This document shows positions 1 through 8,300 of a stretch of DNA of 64,000 bases, in pieces (within the stretch, counting starts at the first letter, position 1; each line of letters starts with the position of its first letter). Position numbers and translations under genes: made by a program. The notes under the pieces were generated by a model that saw nothing but the letters and a program-made list of their open reading frames with translations, made no database searches and had not been told where the DNA came from. Origin of the DNA: a virus; IMG/VR virus record IMGVR_UViG_3300008954_000023, positions 1 through 64,000 of that record. The stretch is one strand, 5' to 3'.

Positions 1-1
1 C

Positions 2-340
2 CAGAACTTCACGCTCGTCGCCGACAGCCATGATCAGCACGAGCTGACCATCGCCGCCATCAAGGGTGTCCTTCTCGATAAGGGCGTTCTCACCGAGGAC
101 GAGTTCCAGGCGAAGCGGAACTACTTCCTACGGCTCATGCAGGAGGATCGAGAGCGGCGGCAGAAGGAGTTGGAGGCCAAGCTCGCAGAGGCTGAAGAGG
201 CAGAGGTAAAGGAAGAGCCCGAGGAAGACGATCCCAACAAGGATGTCGACCCCGAGCTCAAGCGGATGAAGCAGGCGGCCGTCTCAGCCGGCCAGTCCCG
301 CTCCGATCCGCCCGAAGCCACGATGTTCAGTCTGTCCTGA
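2..340 (+). CDS. 3' end of an unidentified gene (partial)
   Basis: The reading frame is open from the window edge to a TGA at 338-340, so only the last 112 residues are visible and the start lies upstream. The visible part is charged and helical: a segment with DEFQAKRNYFLRL is followed by an E/A/K-rich coiled-coil-like stretch (ELEAKLAEAEEAEVKEEPEE) and a polar tail ending MFSLS. No domain is recognisable. It is the only plus-strand gene at the left edge, and its end overlaps the end of the convergent minus gene by 14 bases. A scaffold, tail or head accessory protein would fit the composition, but that is a guess. Confidence 0.7.
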   Translation, partial: QNFTLVADSHDQHELTIAAIKGVLLDKGVLTEDEFQAKRNYFLRLMQEDRERRQKELEAKLAEAEEAEVKEEPEEDDPNKDVDPELKRMKQAAVSAGQSRSDPPEATMFSLS

Positions 341-1100
341 CATACACCCGCTGCGAGGCCAGGCGCTTCACACCGATTTGGCCGACGAACCCACAGCGGC
401 AGACAAGGAACGAAGGCAACGAAGTTGCTTGGCCTTCGGCAGGACGAAGAAGGGTGGTTGCTCTGTAGCAGTCCGGGCAAGGTCCTCCGTCATCTTGCCG
501 TGCTTCGTAGGGCTGCATCTCGCTCATTGCTTGAACTCGGGACTGCTCAGGCTGTACGTCTTGTTCGGGAGAGCCGAATGTTCTTTCCCACTCCTCCTTC
601 CATGCTTCCCCCTTTCTCGTCAGCTCCCAACCTTCGGTGATAGTGGGTCCGTTCTTTATGGTCTCAAACAGACTGAGCCGACCAAGGCGCTGGATCACCC
701 TTCGAACAACGCCTTCACCGCACTTATAGATGGCGGCGATTTGGAAGTACGAGATGTCTTCTCGACGCAGCTGCGGGCCTCGGGCCTTGTACACGTGTAA
801 GAGGAACACGGAAGCTATGCTTCGACGATGTTCTGGGGCGGCTGTGTCCCAGTACACACTCTTATTTCGAAGCTGAGTTTCGGCGAAACGTCTCTTGTCC
901 TCTTCCTCTTCCAACTGAGTTCGGAGAGTAACGCACTGTTCTGTCCAGTCAGATGCGGCCGATGCCATTGTAGGCCCGATCGATGGTTGTCCACTCTCTT
1001 CGCTGCAGATGAGCTTTGCCAGATCGTTTTCTGAGAGTCGAAGGCCTTGCGCCTTGAGGGCCGTCTTCCATTCGGTCAGGCGCTCCCCGTTAACTGTCAC
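327..1100 (-). CDS. Putative winged-helix protein with C-terminal zinc ribbon
   Basis: A 257-aa protein starting at a GTG that lies inside the end of the preceding gene (11-base overlap). The middle (about residues 90-165) reads like a helix-turn-helix or winged-helix fold: a helical stretch containing REDISYFQIAAIYKCGEGVV is followed by VRRVIQRLGRLSLFE and a basic, charged segment. The C-terminus has paired cysteines (CPDCY, then CRCGF about 23 residues later), a probable zinc ribbon. A DNA-binding or regulatory role is inferred from this arrangement only; I recognise no named family. It is last in the leftward gene string from 2461. Confidence 0.65.
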   Translation of the reverse strand: MTVNGERLTEWKTALKAQGLRLSENDLAKLICSEESGQPSIGPTMASAASDWTEQCVTLRTQLEEEEDKRRFAETQLRNKSVYWDTAAPEHRRSIASVFLLHVYKARGPQLRREDISYFQIAAIYKCGEGVVRRVIQRLGRLSLFETIKNGPTITEGWELTRKGEAWKEEWERTFGSPEQDVQPEQSRVQAMSEMQPYEARQDDGGPCPDCYRATTLLRPAEGQATSLPSFLVCRCGFVGQIGVKRLASQRVYVRTD

Positions 1101-1335
1101 TACCAGTAGTCTCCACTGTAGGTTCCTCCTCGAAGAACTCTATGAAGTTTGTGCTGTGCCCACACTCCAGGCACTTTGCCGGCGCGTTCAGGTCCATGTC
1201 CGAACTCTCGGACCGGAAGTCATCCCAGCCGTCGTCATCCACCGTAGCTGTACCGTGCATGGTGATTCCGACTGTGAAGGGGCCCTCGCTCTTGCACTTC
1301 GGGCAAGCGGCCCCCTCCAGTAAGTTGGTGTTCAT
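1090..1335 (-). CDS. Small zinc-ribbon protein
   Basis: An 81-aa acidic protein beginning MNTNLLEG. The start is chosen because its ATG overlaps the stop of the upstream gene (ATGA), the usual junction in this genome; a longer in-frame start at 1374 would run 40 bases into the neighbour. It has two cysteine pairs, CPKCKS near the N-terminus and CLECGH about 40 residues later, which make a simple zinc ribbon. The acidic C-terminus (EFFEEEPT) suggests binding to a protein rather than DNA. Function unknown. Confidence 0.7.
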   Translation of the reverse strand: MNTNLLEGAACPKCKSEGPFTVGITMHGTATVDDDGWDDFRSESSDMDLNAPAKCLECGHSTNFIEFFEEEPTVETTGSDS

Positions 1336-1745
1336 CTCTCTCCTCTGTGTAGGCGAACCCAGCACAAGGCCCACACGTCCCCGGTCTCTGGGTCACGCCG
1401 GGCGATACCGTCGTCCAGGGTCCCGTCCTTGTCCCGAACCTGAACAGTCACCAGGTCATCACTATCGGTGATTCCCTGCATCTCCATGTCATTGAGCTCA
1501 GCAGCCTCATAGACCGGCTTCAAGTCCAGAATCGTGAGGAACTCGTCCTCTGCAGCCGCTTCTTCCAGGGGCTTCCCGTCATAGTCGCAGTCGTTGCAGT
1601 GGTACGACTGCGACCCTCCAAGGTCCACCCAGTCGAATCCTTCTTCCTCAGCTCCATCCCTCATCTCATTGAGGGAGAACGAGGCACGTGCGATGACACT
1701 CACCTGAAAGCTGCCGCACTTCGCGCAGCTGAAGATGAGGCTCAC
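1332..1745 (-). CDS. Acidic zinc-ribbon protein
   Basis: A 137-aa protein with two cysteine pairs in its first 55 residues: FSCAKCGSF at about residues 6-14 and YHCNDCDYDG at about 48-57, typical zinc-ribbon knuckles. The rest is acidic with no recognised domain. It overlaps both neighbours by four bases, so it is probably co-translated with the other small zinc proteins of this string. Function unknown; phage proteins of this size and layout are often host-takeover factors or regulators. Confidence 0.65.
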   Translation of the reverse strand: MSLIFSCAKCGSFQVSVIARASFSLNEMRDGAEEEGFDWVDLGGSQSYHCNDCDYDGKPLEEAAAEDEFLTILDLKPVYEAAELNDMEMQGITDSDDLVTVQVRDKDGTLDDGIARRDPETGDVWALCWVRLHRGER

Positions 1746-1954
1746 TCCTCGATCTCGATGTACTCGCGGTACTTGTCACCGCCGTTCATCACGACCGGAA
1801 TGGCCGGGTGCAGACCCTTCAGATGCAGTGTCACAACGGTGAGCTCGAAGCTGTGGAAGGTCACTGCCTTCCCCGCAGCCCGCTCCTTGTTGGCTCGTGC
1901 GATGAGCCGTGTGGTCTTCCCGCTCTTGGCGGGACCAGTCTCTTCAACGATCAT
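1742..1954 (-). CDS. 70-aa protein with a Walker A motif
   Basis: The protein starts MIVEETGPAKSGKTTRL. Residues 7-14 (GPAKSGKT) match the Walker A pattern GxxxxGK[ST], followed by an amphipathic helix and a short strand, the usual beta1/P-loop/alpha1/beta2 order. At 70 residues there is no room for a Walker B motif or a full P-loop fold. It overlaps the upstream gene by 11 bases. Its C-terminal half contains LHLKGLHPAI, and a similar LHLKGLPEI string occurs in the gene at 2156-2461. It may be a truncated nucleotide-binding protein or a small peptide with a phosphate-binding loop. Confidence 0.6.
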   Translation of the reverse strand: MIVEETGPAKSGKTTRLIARANKERAAGKAVTFHSFELTVVTLHLKGLHPAIPVVMNGGDKYREYIEIEE

Positions 1955-2159
1955 CGGTCTTCTCCTTGAACTGCTGTGTGACGCTCGCCACAAGGGCATC
2001 GGCCGCTTCGTGGTCGAGCCAGTGCATCACAGCCTCTGTGGTCTTGTCTCGTTTTTCGTCCCAGTCCCCATGTTCCGGTTCTGGGACATCTATGACCGCC
2101 TCATAGGGGCCATAGTCCAGAGATTCGATGTGGATACTGACAACTACTTCTCTACTCAT
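1944..2159 (-). CDS. Hypothetical small acidic protein
   Basis: A 71-aa protein beginning MSREVVVSIHIES. Predicted as a short strand followed by an acidic loop (PEPEHGDWDEKRDK) and a helix (EAVMHWLDHEAADALVASV). No recognised motif. Its ATG overlaps the stop of the upstream gene by four bases, and its own end overlaps the next gene, which supports its being a real member of this translationally coupled string. Confidence 0.6.
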   Translation of the reverse strand: MSREVVVSIHIESLDYGPYEAVIDVPEPEHGDWDEKRDKTTEAVMHWLDHEAADALVASVTQQFKEKTDDR

Positions 2160-2461
2160 GGTTTCTTCTTCCTCCGCCTCTTTCGCCGTTCCAGGAACTC
2201 CTCGAGGCTGGCGTGCTCGCCTTTCTCCCGTGATTCTTCTTCGTCAGGAGACTCAACACATCCGAAGATCTTGGACTGTGGTATCTCGTAGGGCTTCGTC
2301 TCCACCAGCCTGTTGTGGAAGAGCTCCTGCTTGTGGGTGTAGCCTTTGATCTCTGGGAGCCCTTTCAGATGTAGGGCGTAGGGCTCCTCCTTGGTGTGCT
2401 CGCAGTCGCCAGGGTTCGCCTCGCAGACATCACACACGAAGGTCCCCGCAGGGACCGTCAT
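2156..2461 (-). CDS. Small zinc-knuckle protein with basic tail
   Basis: A 101-aa protein starting MTVPAGTFVCDVCEANPG. Three cysteines and a histidine at its start (CDVCEANPGDCEH) form a compact zinc knuckle. The C-terminal 20 residues are strongly basic (EFLERRKRRRKKKP), suggesting nucleic-acid contact. The centre contains LHLKGLPEI, echoing the gene two positions downstream. It is the first gene of the run from 2461 to 327; 26 bases separate it from the gene at 2488. Function unknown. Confidence 0.65.
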   Translation of the reverse strand: MTVPAGTFVCDVCEANPGDCEHTKEEPYALHLKGLPEIKGYTHKQELFHNRLVETKPYEIPQSKIFGCVESPDEEESREKGEHASLEEFLERRKRRRKKKP

Positions 2462-2487
2462 CGGTGCAGTAGGGCCTCAGTCCCGGC

Positions 2488-2766
2488 TCATGCCCAAGTC
2501 TCCTCATCGGGGTCGTTGATGTTGGGGACGTTCTTCTCACCCCAAAACCTACGACAGTCCTTCCGAACAAAGAGACGGTTCTTCCGGAGCTTCAACATGC
2601 AGTAGAGCTCACGGCCCTCTTCAATGTCGCTGCGGATGCCTTCTTCCGTGATCCAGGATCTCCAGCCCGCGAACGATGCAACGTCCTGCCAGCCCTCCGA
2701 GCTGAGCCAATCCAGTTCAGGAAAGACTCGCTTCAGCTCTTGAAGCTCAGCCTCAGTCAGAGGCAT
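2488..2766 (-). CDS. Hypothetical protein following the ligase gene
   Basis: A 92-aa protein beginning MPLTEAELQELKRVF; the ATG overlaps the last base of the ligase stop. The N-terminal helix ELQELKRVFPELDWL is followed by a short strand/helix fold (ASFAGWRSWITEEGI) and a basic stretch (MLKLRKNRLFVRKD). No domain is recognised. The tight coupling to the DNA ligase suggests co-expression but says nothing firm about function. Confidence 0.65.
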   Translation of the reverse strand: MPLTEAELQELKRVFPELDWLSSEGWQDVASFAGWRSWITEEGIRSDIEEGRELYCMLKLRKNRLFVRKDCRRFWGEKNVPNINDPDEETWA

Positions 2767-4157
2767 CACCCTATCGGCCCCAGCTTGTCGTCTATGCACT
2801 CCTCCGGCTGCTTGTCGTCCCGGACTCTGAAGACTCGCGGGTACGTGAGCGCGTTGGTCTTGTCTCCAGAGGAGACGTAGGTCCGCTCCGTGTACTGAAC
2901 CTCGATCACCATGGGGTACTTGCCGGGAGTGGAGTACTTCGCGCGGAAGTCATCGGTGATGCCTCCGCCGCACTCACAGATGTAGACCAAGTCACCAGTC
3001 TGGTTGTACTGGTACAGAGAGACTGCTCCGACCTTGCCGCGGTTGTTGCCCTTCCCCCACTTCCCCTGCTTCCCGTTCCCCTTCGTGTTGTTGGGATCGA
3101 AGTATGCGACGAAGTCACCTTCGTAGACCGGCTTCAGCTTGCCGCAGAACGCGCCTGGCCTGTCTGGCTTCCCACGCAGATTGTAGCCGCGATCTTCGTA
3201 GACGCCGTCAGGGTCGACTACGACCCAGCCTTCCCAGCCGTTGAGCTTCGCGAAGAGCTGTGCCTGCTCTACCAGGCTCTCGGGAAGCTCCTCATCCTCA
3301 CCCAGCAGCGGCTGGAGGGCCCGTCCGAGTTGTGCATGCGGCTCCCATACGTCCACCGGGATGACCCAGCTGGAGCCATCCCACTCGCCGCCGAAGACGT
3401 CCCACAGGAGCTCGAACCGTTCCCGTACGGGAGTCTCCGTGAGAAGGTCTCGTCCTCCCCAGAACGCGATGTCCCAGCAGTAGAAGAGCAGATTTCCGCC
3501 CAACTCCTGCTTCCGAACGGCAGCGTCAGTCAGAGACTTCATGACGCTCGCCACGTCCCACCGCAGATCGTCCTCTGTGTCAGCGACGATATCTCCCAGC
3601 AGGATGGTTCCCGGAGGGATGTCCTCTCGCTTCTCGATCTCTTCTGCGATATGGACGAACCGGTCTACCCACTCCAGCTCTGTGTCCGCCTCGAGGTGAT
3701 GGGACTTGAGCATCCGACGGGAGTAGATGTCCACCCAGCCCGAGAGCTTTTTGATGATGATCATCATCTCGCCATCACGCTTCCGCCCGAGCCAGGCATG
3801 TCCGCTCTCAACCTTCTTGGTGAGCGTGGCGGAGAGGGTGTTCGCCGGCTTGTAGAAGCACAGACTCGAGGGTGTGTTCTCGAGGATGGACTGCGGTGTC
3901 CACTGTTCCAGCAGATTCCCTTCCGTGTAGCCGGCCCGTGTCTTCTTGAGGATCATCCGCTCGGCCTGGTTTTGAGCGTCGTCCTCGGCCGAGACTTCGT
4001 TCTTCCGGCCTGCGTTCTTCACGACACCGACATCAACTACGGTCTGCATCGCACCACCGAGCTCTCCGTACTCAGTGTGGATCTCGTGGCCACGCACTTC
4101 GATCTTCCAGACGCGTATCTTCCCGGTACGCGCCCACTGTCGAAACTCTCGCATCAT
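2766..4157 (-). CDS. ATP-dependent DNA ligase with N-terminal WGR-like domain
   Basis: A 463-aa protein that seals nicks in double-stranded DNA using ATP. The adenylation domain shows motif I as K126-R-D-G (K126 is the expected AMP-accepting lysine), a motif II-like LLGDI at about 186-190, motif III LLFYCWDIAFW at about 223, motif IV EGWVVV at 309-314 and motif V GKLKP at 339-343. The C-terminal 115 residues fit an OB-fold domain. Residues about 14-78 (RVWKIEVRG, then YGELGGAMQ, ending AERMILKKTRAGY) resemble a WGR domain, a DNA-end-binding module known from PARPs and some bacterial proteins. GGAGA just upstream on the minus strand is a good ribosome binding site. It probably seals Okazaki fragments and recombination nicks. 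Confidence 0.88.
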   Translation of the reverse strand: MMREFRQWARTGKIRVWKIEVRGHEIHTEYGELGGAMQTVVDVGVVKNAGRKNEVSAEDDAQNQAERMILKKTRAGYTEGNLLEQWTPQSILENTPSSLCFYKPANTLSATLTKKVESGHAWLGRKRDGEMMIIIKKLSGWVDIYSRRMLKSHHLEADTELEWVDRFVHIAEEIEKREDIPPGTILLGDIVADTEDDLRWDVASVMKSLTDAAVRKQELGGNLLFYCWDIAFWGGRDLLTETPVRERFELLWDVFGGEWDGSSWVIPVDVWEPHAQLGRALQPLLGEDEELPESLVEQAQLFAKLNGWEGWVVVDPDGVYEDRGYNLRGKPDRPGAFCGKLKPVYEGDFVAYFDPNNTKGNGKQGKWGKGNNRGKVGAVSLYQYNQTGDLVYICECGGGITDDFRAKYSTPGKYPMVIEVQYTERTYVSSGDKTNALTYPRVFRVRDDKQPEECIDDKLGPIG

Positions 4158-4171
4158 GCTATATGTTCTCC

Positions 4172-4396
4172 ATGAAAATCAACGTATCCTGCCTCCCGAC
4201 TGCAAACGCCGCAGACAAGAAGAAGGCCATCGAGGATGAGCTTCAGGCATATAACGCCTGGTTCTCCAAGCCTCGAAGTGACGGAGGAGCCGGAAACTCA
4301 CCACTCCATCCGCAGGAGGTGGTGATGATCCGGACCTATCTCACAGCCCGCTTGGGCGGCCTTTTCCCGGGTGCTGAAGGCAGTGGACAGTCTTGA
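4172..4396 (+). CDS. Small hypothetical protein, divergent to the ligase
   Basis: A 74-aa protein beginning MKINVSCLPTANAADKKK; an alternative ATG three codons upstream at 4163 is possible. The sequence looks protein-like: a helical N-terminal half (IEDELQAYNAWFSKP) followed by SPLHPQEVVMIRTYL, a loop-helix pattern I associate with small phage proteins of unknown function. No ribosome binding site is visible, which lowers confidence. It fills an otherwise empty gap between the two minus genes, and its last 61 bases overlap the 3' end of the convergent gene at 4336. Confidence 0.5.
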   Translation: MKINVSCLPTANAADKKKAIEDELQAYNAWFSKPRSDGGAGNSPLHPQEVVMIRTYLTARLGGLFPGAEGSGQS

Positions 4397-4644
4397 AGCC
4401 CTTCCCTCGTTCCTGAGTCCACGAGGGTACTCTCCAGGGTTCCGGGTATCCGCCTGTTGTCGTCATCCACTTCCCAGGAGACGTCGCAGATGTTGAAGGT
4501 AGTCCCCCTGCGTACGACGAACATCCCGGAGATGCTTCCTTCGTATTCATCTACTGAAGACAAGGTCCAGTCAGTGCAGGAGGAACAGGTGTAAACCCCA
4601 TCATCCTCATTCAGGATGTGAGAGGGGTCGATAGGACATCGCAT
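4336..4644 (-). CDS. Zinc-ribbon protein
   Basis: A 102-aa protein starting MRCPIDPSHI. Its first 25 residues carry C-x4-H and C-x2-C (CPIDPSH and CSSC), a small zinc ribbon. The middle is beta-rich with WEVDDDN; the C-terminus is basic (PGKRPPKRAVR). GAGGTG four bases before the ATG is a good ribosome binding site. A 14-base palindrome lies 23 bases upstream and may be an operator. It is the first gene of the leftward string that continues with the ligase. Function unknown. Confidence 0.6.
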   Translation of the reverse strand: MRCPIDPSHILNEDDGVYTCSSCTDWTLSSVDEYEGSISGMFVVRRGTTFNICDVSWEVDDDNRRIPGTLESTLVDSGTREGLQDCPLPSAPGKRPPKRAVR

Positions 4645-4666
4645 AAATCACCTCATCCCTAAAGAT

Positions 4667-4680
4667 CTCGTGCACACGAG
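4667..4680. promoter_or_regulatory. 14-base inverted repeat, candidate operator
   Basis: CTCGTG and CACGAG are perfect inverted arms separated by only two bases. A two-base loop is too short for a stable RNA hairpin, so a DNA operator is more likely than a terminator. It lies in the 188-base gap between genes, about 23 bases upstream of the zinc-ribbon gene that starts at 4644, a sensible place for repressor binding. No matching promoter boxes stand out. I see no second copy elsewhere. Confidence 0.3.
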
Positions 4681-4781
4681 AAGCCGGCTAACCGTCGACG
4701 CCGAAGCCCTTGGTCCTCAGTGAGTCACACACGGTGCTGAGTCCGACCGCAGCATCAACTTGTACCTCTTATGGCTAAACT

Positions 4782-4804
4782 TGGGCCTCTTTTTAGGAGG
4801 CCCA
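4782..4804 (-). terminator. Hairpin downstream of the 4833-5234 gene
   Basis: TGGGCCTC and GAGGCCCA form a perfect 8-bp stem around a 7-base loop, starting 29 bases after the stop of the minus gene at 4833. There is no U-run after the stem on either strand, so it is a weak candidate for intrinsic termination and could instead protect the 3' end or help Rho-dependent release. The remainder of 4645-4832 holds no gene or tRNA that I can see. Confidence 0.4.
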
Positions 4805-4832
4805 CCGAGGCGGGAACGGACGGGGCGAGCCT

Positions 4833-5234
4833 CTACTCGTCGGGCTCGACGTATGACGGGACCTTCGGCAAGGTCCCGTCCGGGTTTGGCGTCGGAGCCT
4901 CCGTCAGGCCCAGTAGTCTCCACCGCCGCGCCTGATCGCGGGTGGCGTGGGAGATGATGGTGTCGATGTCGTCCCAGTCGCCCAGAAGGGCCGCGGAGTC
5001 GCACCGGGCCTCCTCGTGGAACCATAGGGCAAGCCCGTAGGTCCAGGACCACGTCAAGAACCGAGCCTTCCGGCTCAGCTCCGCGGAAGGGTCGAGCCCC
5101 TTCCGCGTAGCGGCCTCGGTAACCTGCTTCCTTTTCTTCTTCTTGTCGCGCAGATCCTTCTGCGCGACGACGGTGTCGCCGATGTTGTTCAAGACCATTC
5201 CCGCCATAACGGCCGGAATGACCCCAGAAGCCAT
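4833..5234 (-). CDS. Small protein with hydrophobic N-terminus
   Basis: A 133-aa protein. Starting at the ATG at 5234, it begins MASGVIPAVMAGMVLNN, a hydrophobic stretch that could be a membrane segment, followed by a basic cluster (DKKKKRKQ) and an amphipathic, tryptophan-rich remainder. The ATG lacks a ribosome binding site. In the same frame, nine codons upstream, an ATA at 5259-5261 sits five bases after AGGAG and would add the hydrophobic residues IPIPLALVA, so the true start may be a rare ATA. It points left, away from the tape measure gene. Function unknown. Confidence 0.55.
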   Translation of the reverse strand: MASGVIPAVMAGMVLNNIGDTVVAQKDLRDKKKKRKQVTEAATRKGLDPSAELSRKARFLTWSWTYGLALWFHEEARCDSAALLGDWDDIDTIISHATRDQARRWRLLGLTEAPTPNPDGTLPKVPSYVEPDE

Positions 5235-5261
5235 GGCAACGAGAGCGAGGGGGATAGGTAT

Positions 5262-5382
5262 GAGCGCTCCTAAGCATGAATGGGGTTGTTGGGTACGATA
5301 TTCTTATGCCTGAAAACAGCCCTCAGATGGTCATTTTCGCCTAAGTCCTCCTTGGCCTGTTGAAGGGCGATAGACTGAGATC
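5262..5382. promoter_or_regulatory. Divergent intergenic region ahead of the tail block
   Basis: About 120 bases separate the leftward gene from the start of the 35-kb rightward late block, so promoters for both directions must lie here or nearby. No convincing sigma-70 pair is visible for the plus strand. GATAGACT sits 11 bases before the ATG at 5383, and a related GTTAGACT precedes the gene at 13377. This could be a phage-specific promoter element, but two instances are weak evidence. AT-richer sequence with ATATTCTTAT is found at 5298-5307. Confidence 0.3.
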
Positions 5383-8300
5383 ATGCCGTACCCTGTCCCA
5401 CAGCCCGTACCTGGTCCTTCGCAGTACCCGCCGAGCTTCCACTACGGGTACGGCCACCACCAGGCCACGCCCGCCTTCACGGATCCCGGCACAATGGCCG
5501 GAGTGGGTGTGGGAGCCGTAGGCTCCGCGCCTCAGCTTTTCATGGGGGCCGGAATGGCCGCCGGTATAGGCACCATACTGGCTCGCAACTCCGTGTTCTT
5601 GAGCAAAGCCCAGTACATGGACCCAATGGCTGCTGGGATTAACCGGATCTCTGCGCAGGGCGCAGCCGGAGCCGCTGCTGCTGGAGGTAGCTGGGGGAGT
5701 GCTGGAGGGATCGCACAAGGGATCGGAGGCATTGCTCGTGGAGCAGGGGGCTCCCTGCTGGGAGCTGGCGGGCTCATGTTGGGGGCCGGCATGGCTGCTA
5801 CGGCGGGAGCTCACTACGCCGGGCAGCGGTTCATCCGTGGCGGAGGAGAGCAGCAACAGCTCAATGCGCAGCTTTCCGGTATGGGCTTCGCCAATGCTAT
5901 GTCTCCTACAGGTCGCGGATTCGGCCATGGTGAGCTCAATCAGATCGGCTCTGCGATGCGAGAGTTCGAGGCGGCCGATCCTTTCACGACCATGCGTGAC
6001 ATGAACCAGATGATGGATCGGTTCCTTGGCATGGGGATGGAGCAGGGCGTCCAGGATGCTCGGGAGTTCAGTCAGAAGTTCACCAAGTTCACAGACGCGA
6101 TGCGTGACATCGCCACTACCCTCGGTACTACCCTCGACGATGCCTCCAAGTTCTTCGGCAGCATGCGTAGCTCTGGCTTCTACTCCTCTCGTGAGGTGAT
6201 GGGGAACGTCTTCCAGATGGAGGCCGCAGCCGGTATGGGAATGGGTCGTGAGACCTTCGTAGGGATGCAGTCCGGCGCGGCATCGGGAACCCGTCAGATG
6301 GGCATGACGGGTCGTGCAGGCGGAGCCATGTCCTCGCGCTTTGCTCGAGATCTCCTCTCAGGATCTCAGAGCGCAGAGAGTGGTGGCCTTGGATTGTTCA
6401 CAAGTGAACGGCTCATGGACATCACCGGGGCAGGTTCGGGGGCTGAAGCTGCGGCAGCTCTGGGCCAGCGATTCACTGGAGTGATGAGTCAGTTCCTGCA
6501 GTCAGAAGCCGGGCAGGCACTTGCTGCAGGTGTTGGAGAGGTGGATGAGGAGGGCAGGTTTACAGGAGGAGTAAGTGAGGCGCAGATGGCTCGCTTCGCG
6601 TCTGGAGAGCTGGGTGTCAAGGACTTTGCCAGGATCGGCTCAAAGCGTCTCAACTCCAAGAAGGGAAAAGCCTCCTTCATGACGAACCGACAGGGGATCT
6701 CATCCTCGATTATGGAGCATAAGCAGGGGCTCGATACTGTGTACGCCTCCATCGAGAAGACGGCGACGGAGCACTTCCGGGGTACCGTTGATGATGATGA
6801 CGCAGTTCAACTCTTCATGCAGCATATGTTGGGTGTGAGGGAGCACGAAGGCGAGATCATTGCTGAGATGGCCAAGGCCAGTGGTGAGCTCCGTACGAAG
6901 GCTCTTCAGCGGATGCGGGAGCAACAGTCCATCGCCAGTATGCGCCTTCGTATGCGACGAGATCACACTCTTGAAGGCTTCAAACAGAAGTACATGGGTG
7001 GCGGAGAGGACTGGGCATCCTTCATTGGGCAGGCAGGTGCAGACTTCGGCACGGGTATCGACAAGATGCAGCAGGGAGCGATGGACTCCATTCTCGGCAT
7101 CGAACGACGGAACATCACCTCGGCTTCACAACGGCACTCACTTCGCAGCCTGATGAGTGGAGAGACTACCGCGAATCTGCCGACCTTCTCTGAGGGCGAC
7201 TTCGCCAAAGGTTCCACTCTGGGAAACCTCGCACGTGGCTCTGGCTCTTCGGCCGCTACCAGCATGCTCAACGCCGCAATCATGGGCGGAGACATCGGAG
7301 GGGATCTGGGGCTGAACGAGCATCAGGGACGGATCGCGCGCCAGAGGCTGGGTGCCAAGGCCACCAAAGACGAGGGTAAGGCCATCCTCTTCAAGCTCCA
7401 GCGTGCTCGGAGCCAAGGGGATGAAGGAGCTGCGAAGACGTACTTGGAAGAGTTCAAGGCGTATACGAAGAAGACCATGCGTGGGGCCATTGTCCCGGGC
7501 AAAGAGTCTTCCGCCGCCGCCTTCTTCGCTCGGGAGCTTGGCAGCAGCGATCTTGCTCGTTCACTCATTCTTGAAGATTCGCCGGAAGGGAAGACCTTCG
7601 GCGCGGTCCAAGACATCGAAGGAGGTATCCGTGGGGTTGCCTCTGTTCTGGGTCTTGGGAAGTACGCAGACGAGCTGGTAGAAGGAGGTCCTGCGGCACA
7701 AGCTCTCGGAGAACTTGCTCGGGCGCAGCGGGAGAGCGGCGGCGCAGACATGCGTGACATCTTCGCCCAGCTGGCTCAGGAGGCCCCGGACAGCTTCATG
7801 AACCTGTCAGGAGAGGCAAGAGCACAGGCCTTGGCAAATATGTTCAATAAGCGGTTCAAGGGCGGCAAGATGACGGCCGCAGGTGTGTCGCGTGTTGAAG
7901 AGATGCTTCAGTCTGCAGGCCGTGAAGGTCGGATCAACTACACCAAAGGTCGTCGAACGGGAGAGGCCGAAGAGATCATTGGTCGATCAGGTCGTGTGAG
8001 CGGCTATCACGGTTCAGATGCGTCACTCCTTCAGATGCTCGGCTCACGCGCTGAGCAGGGCATCGTCGACACCAACGTTATGCGGATGCGGGACTCTGCT
8101 CGTGTCGCACTTGGAGCAGCACCAGAAGAGCTCCGCCGAGCTCTTGGCGACTCCTACACAGGTCTCATGGGAGCCTTCGAGAAGGACAAGCTCTCGGGCG
8201 GGGACCTCTCCGCTGCGGCCGAAGCTGTGCTTGGGCAAGTCGAGGGCGGAGCACTCAAGGGTGTAGGAGGCGGTGCGATCTTCCGTGAGGTTGCAGAGCT

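Noticed and set aside
4664-4760. Possible tRNA in the 4645-4832 gap
   Set aside because: No T-loop GGTTCGANTCC-like sequence, no acceptor pairing and no consistent cloverleaf on either strand.
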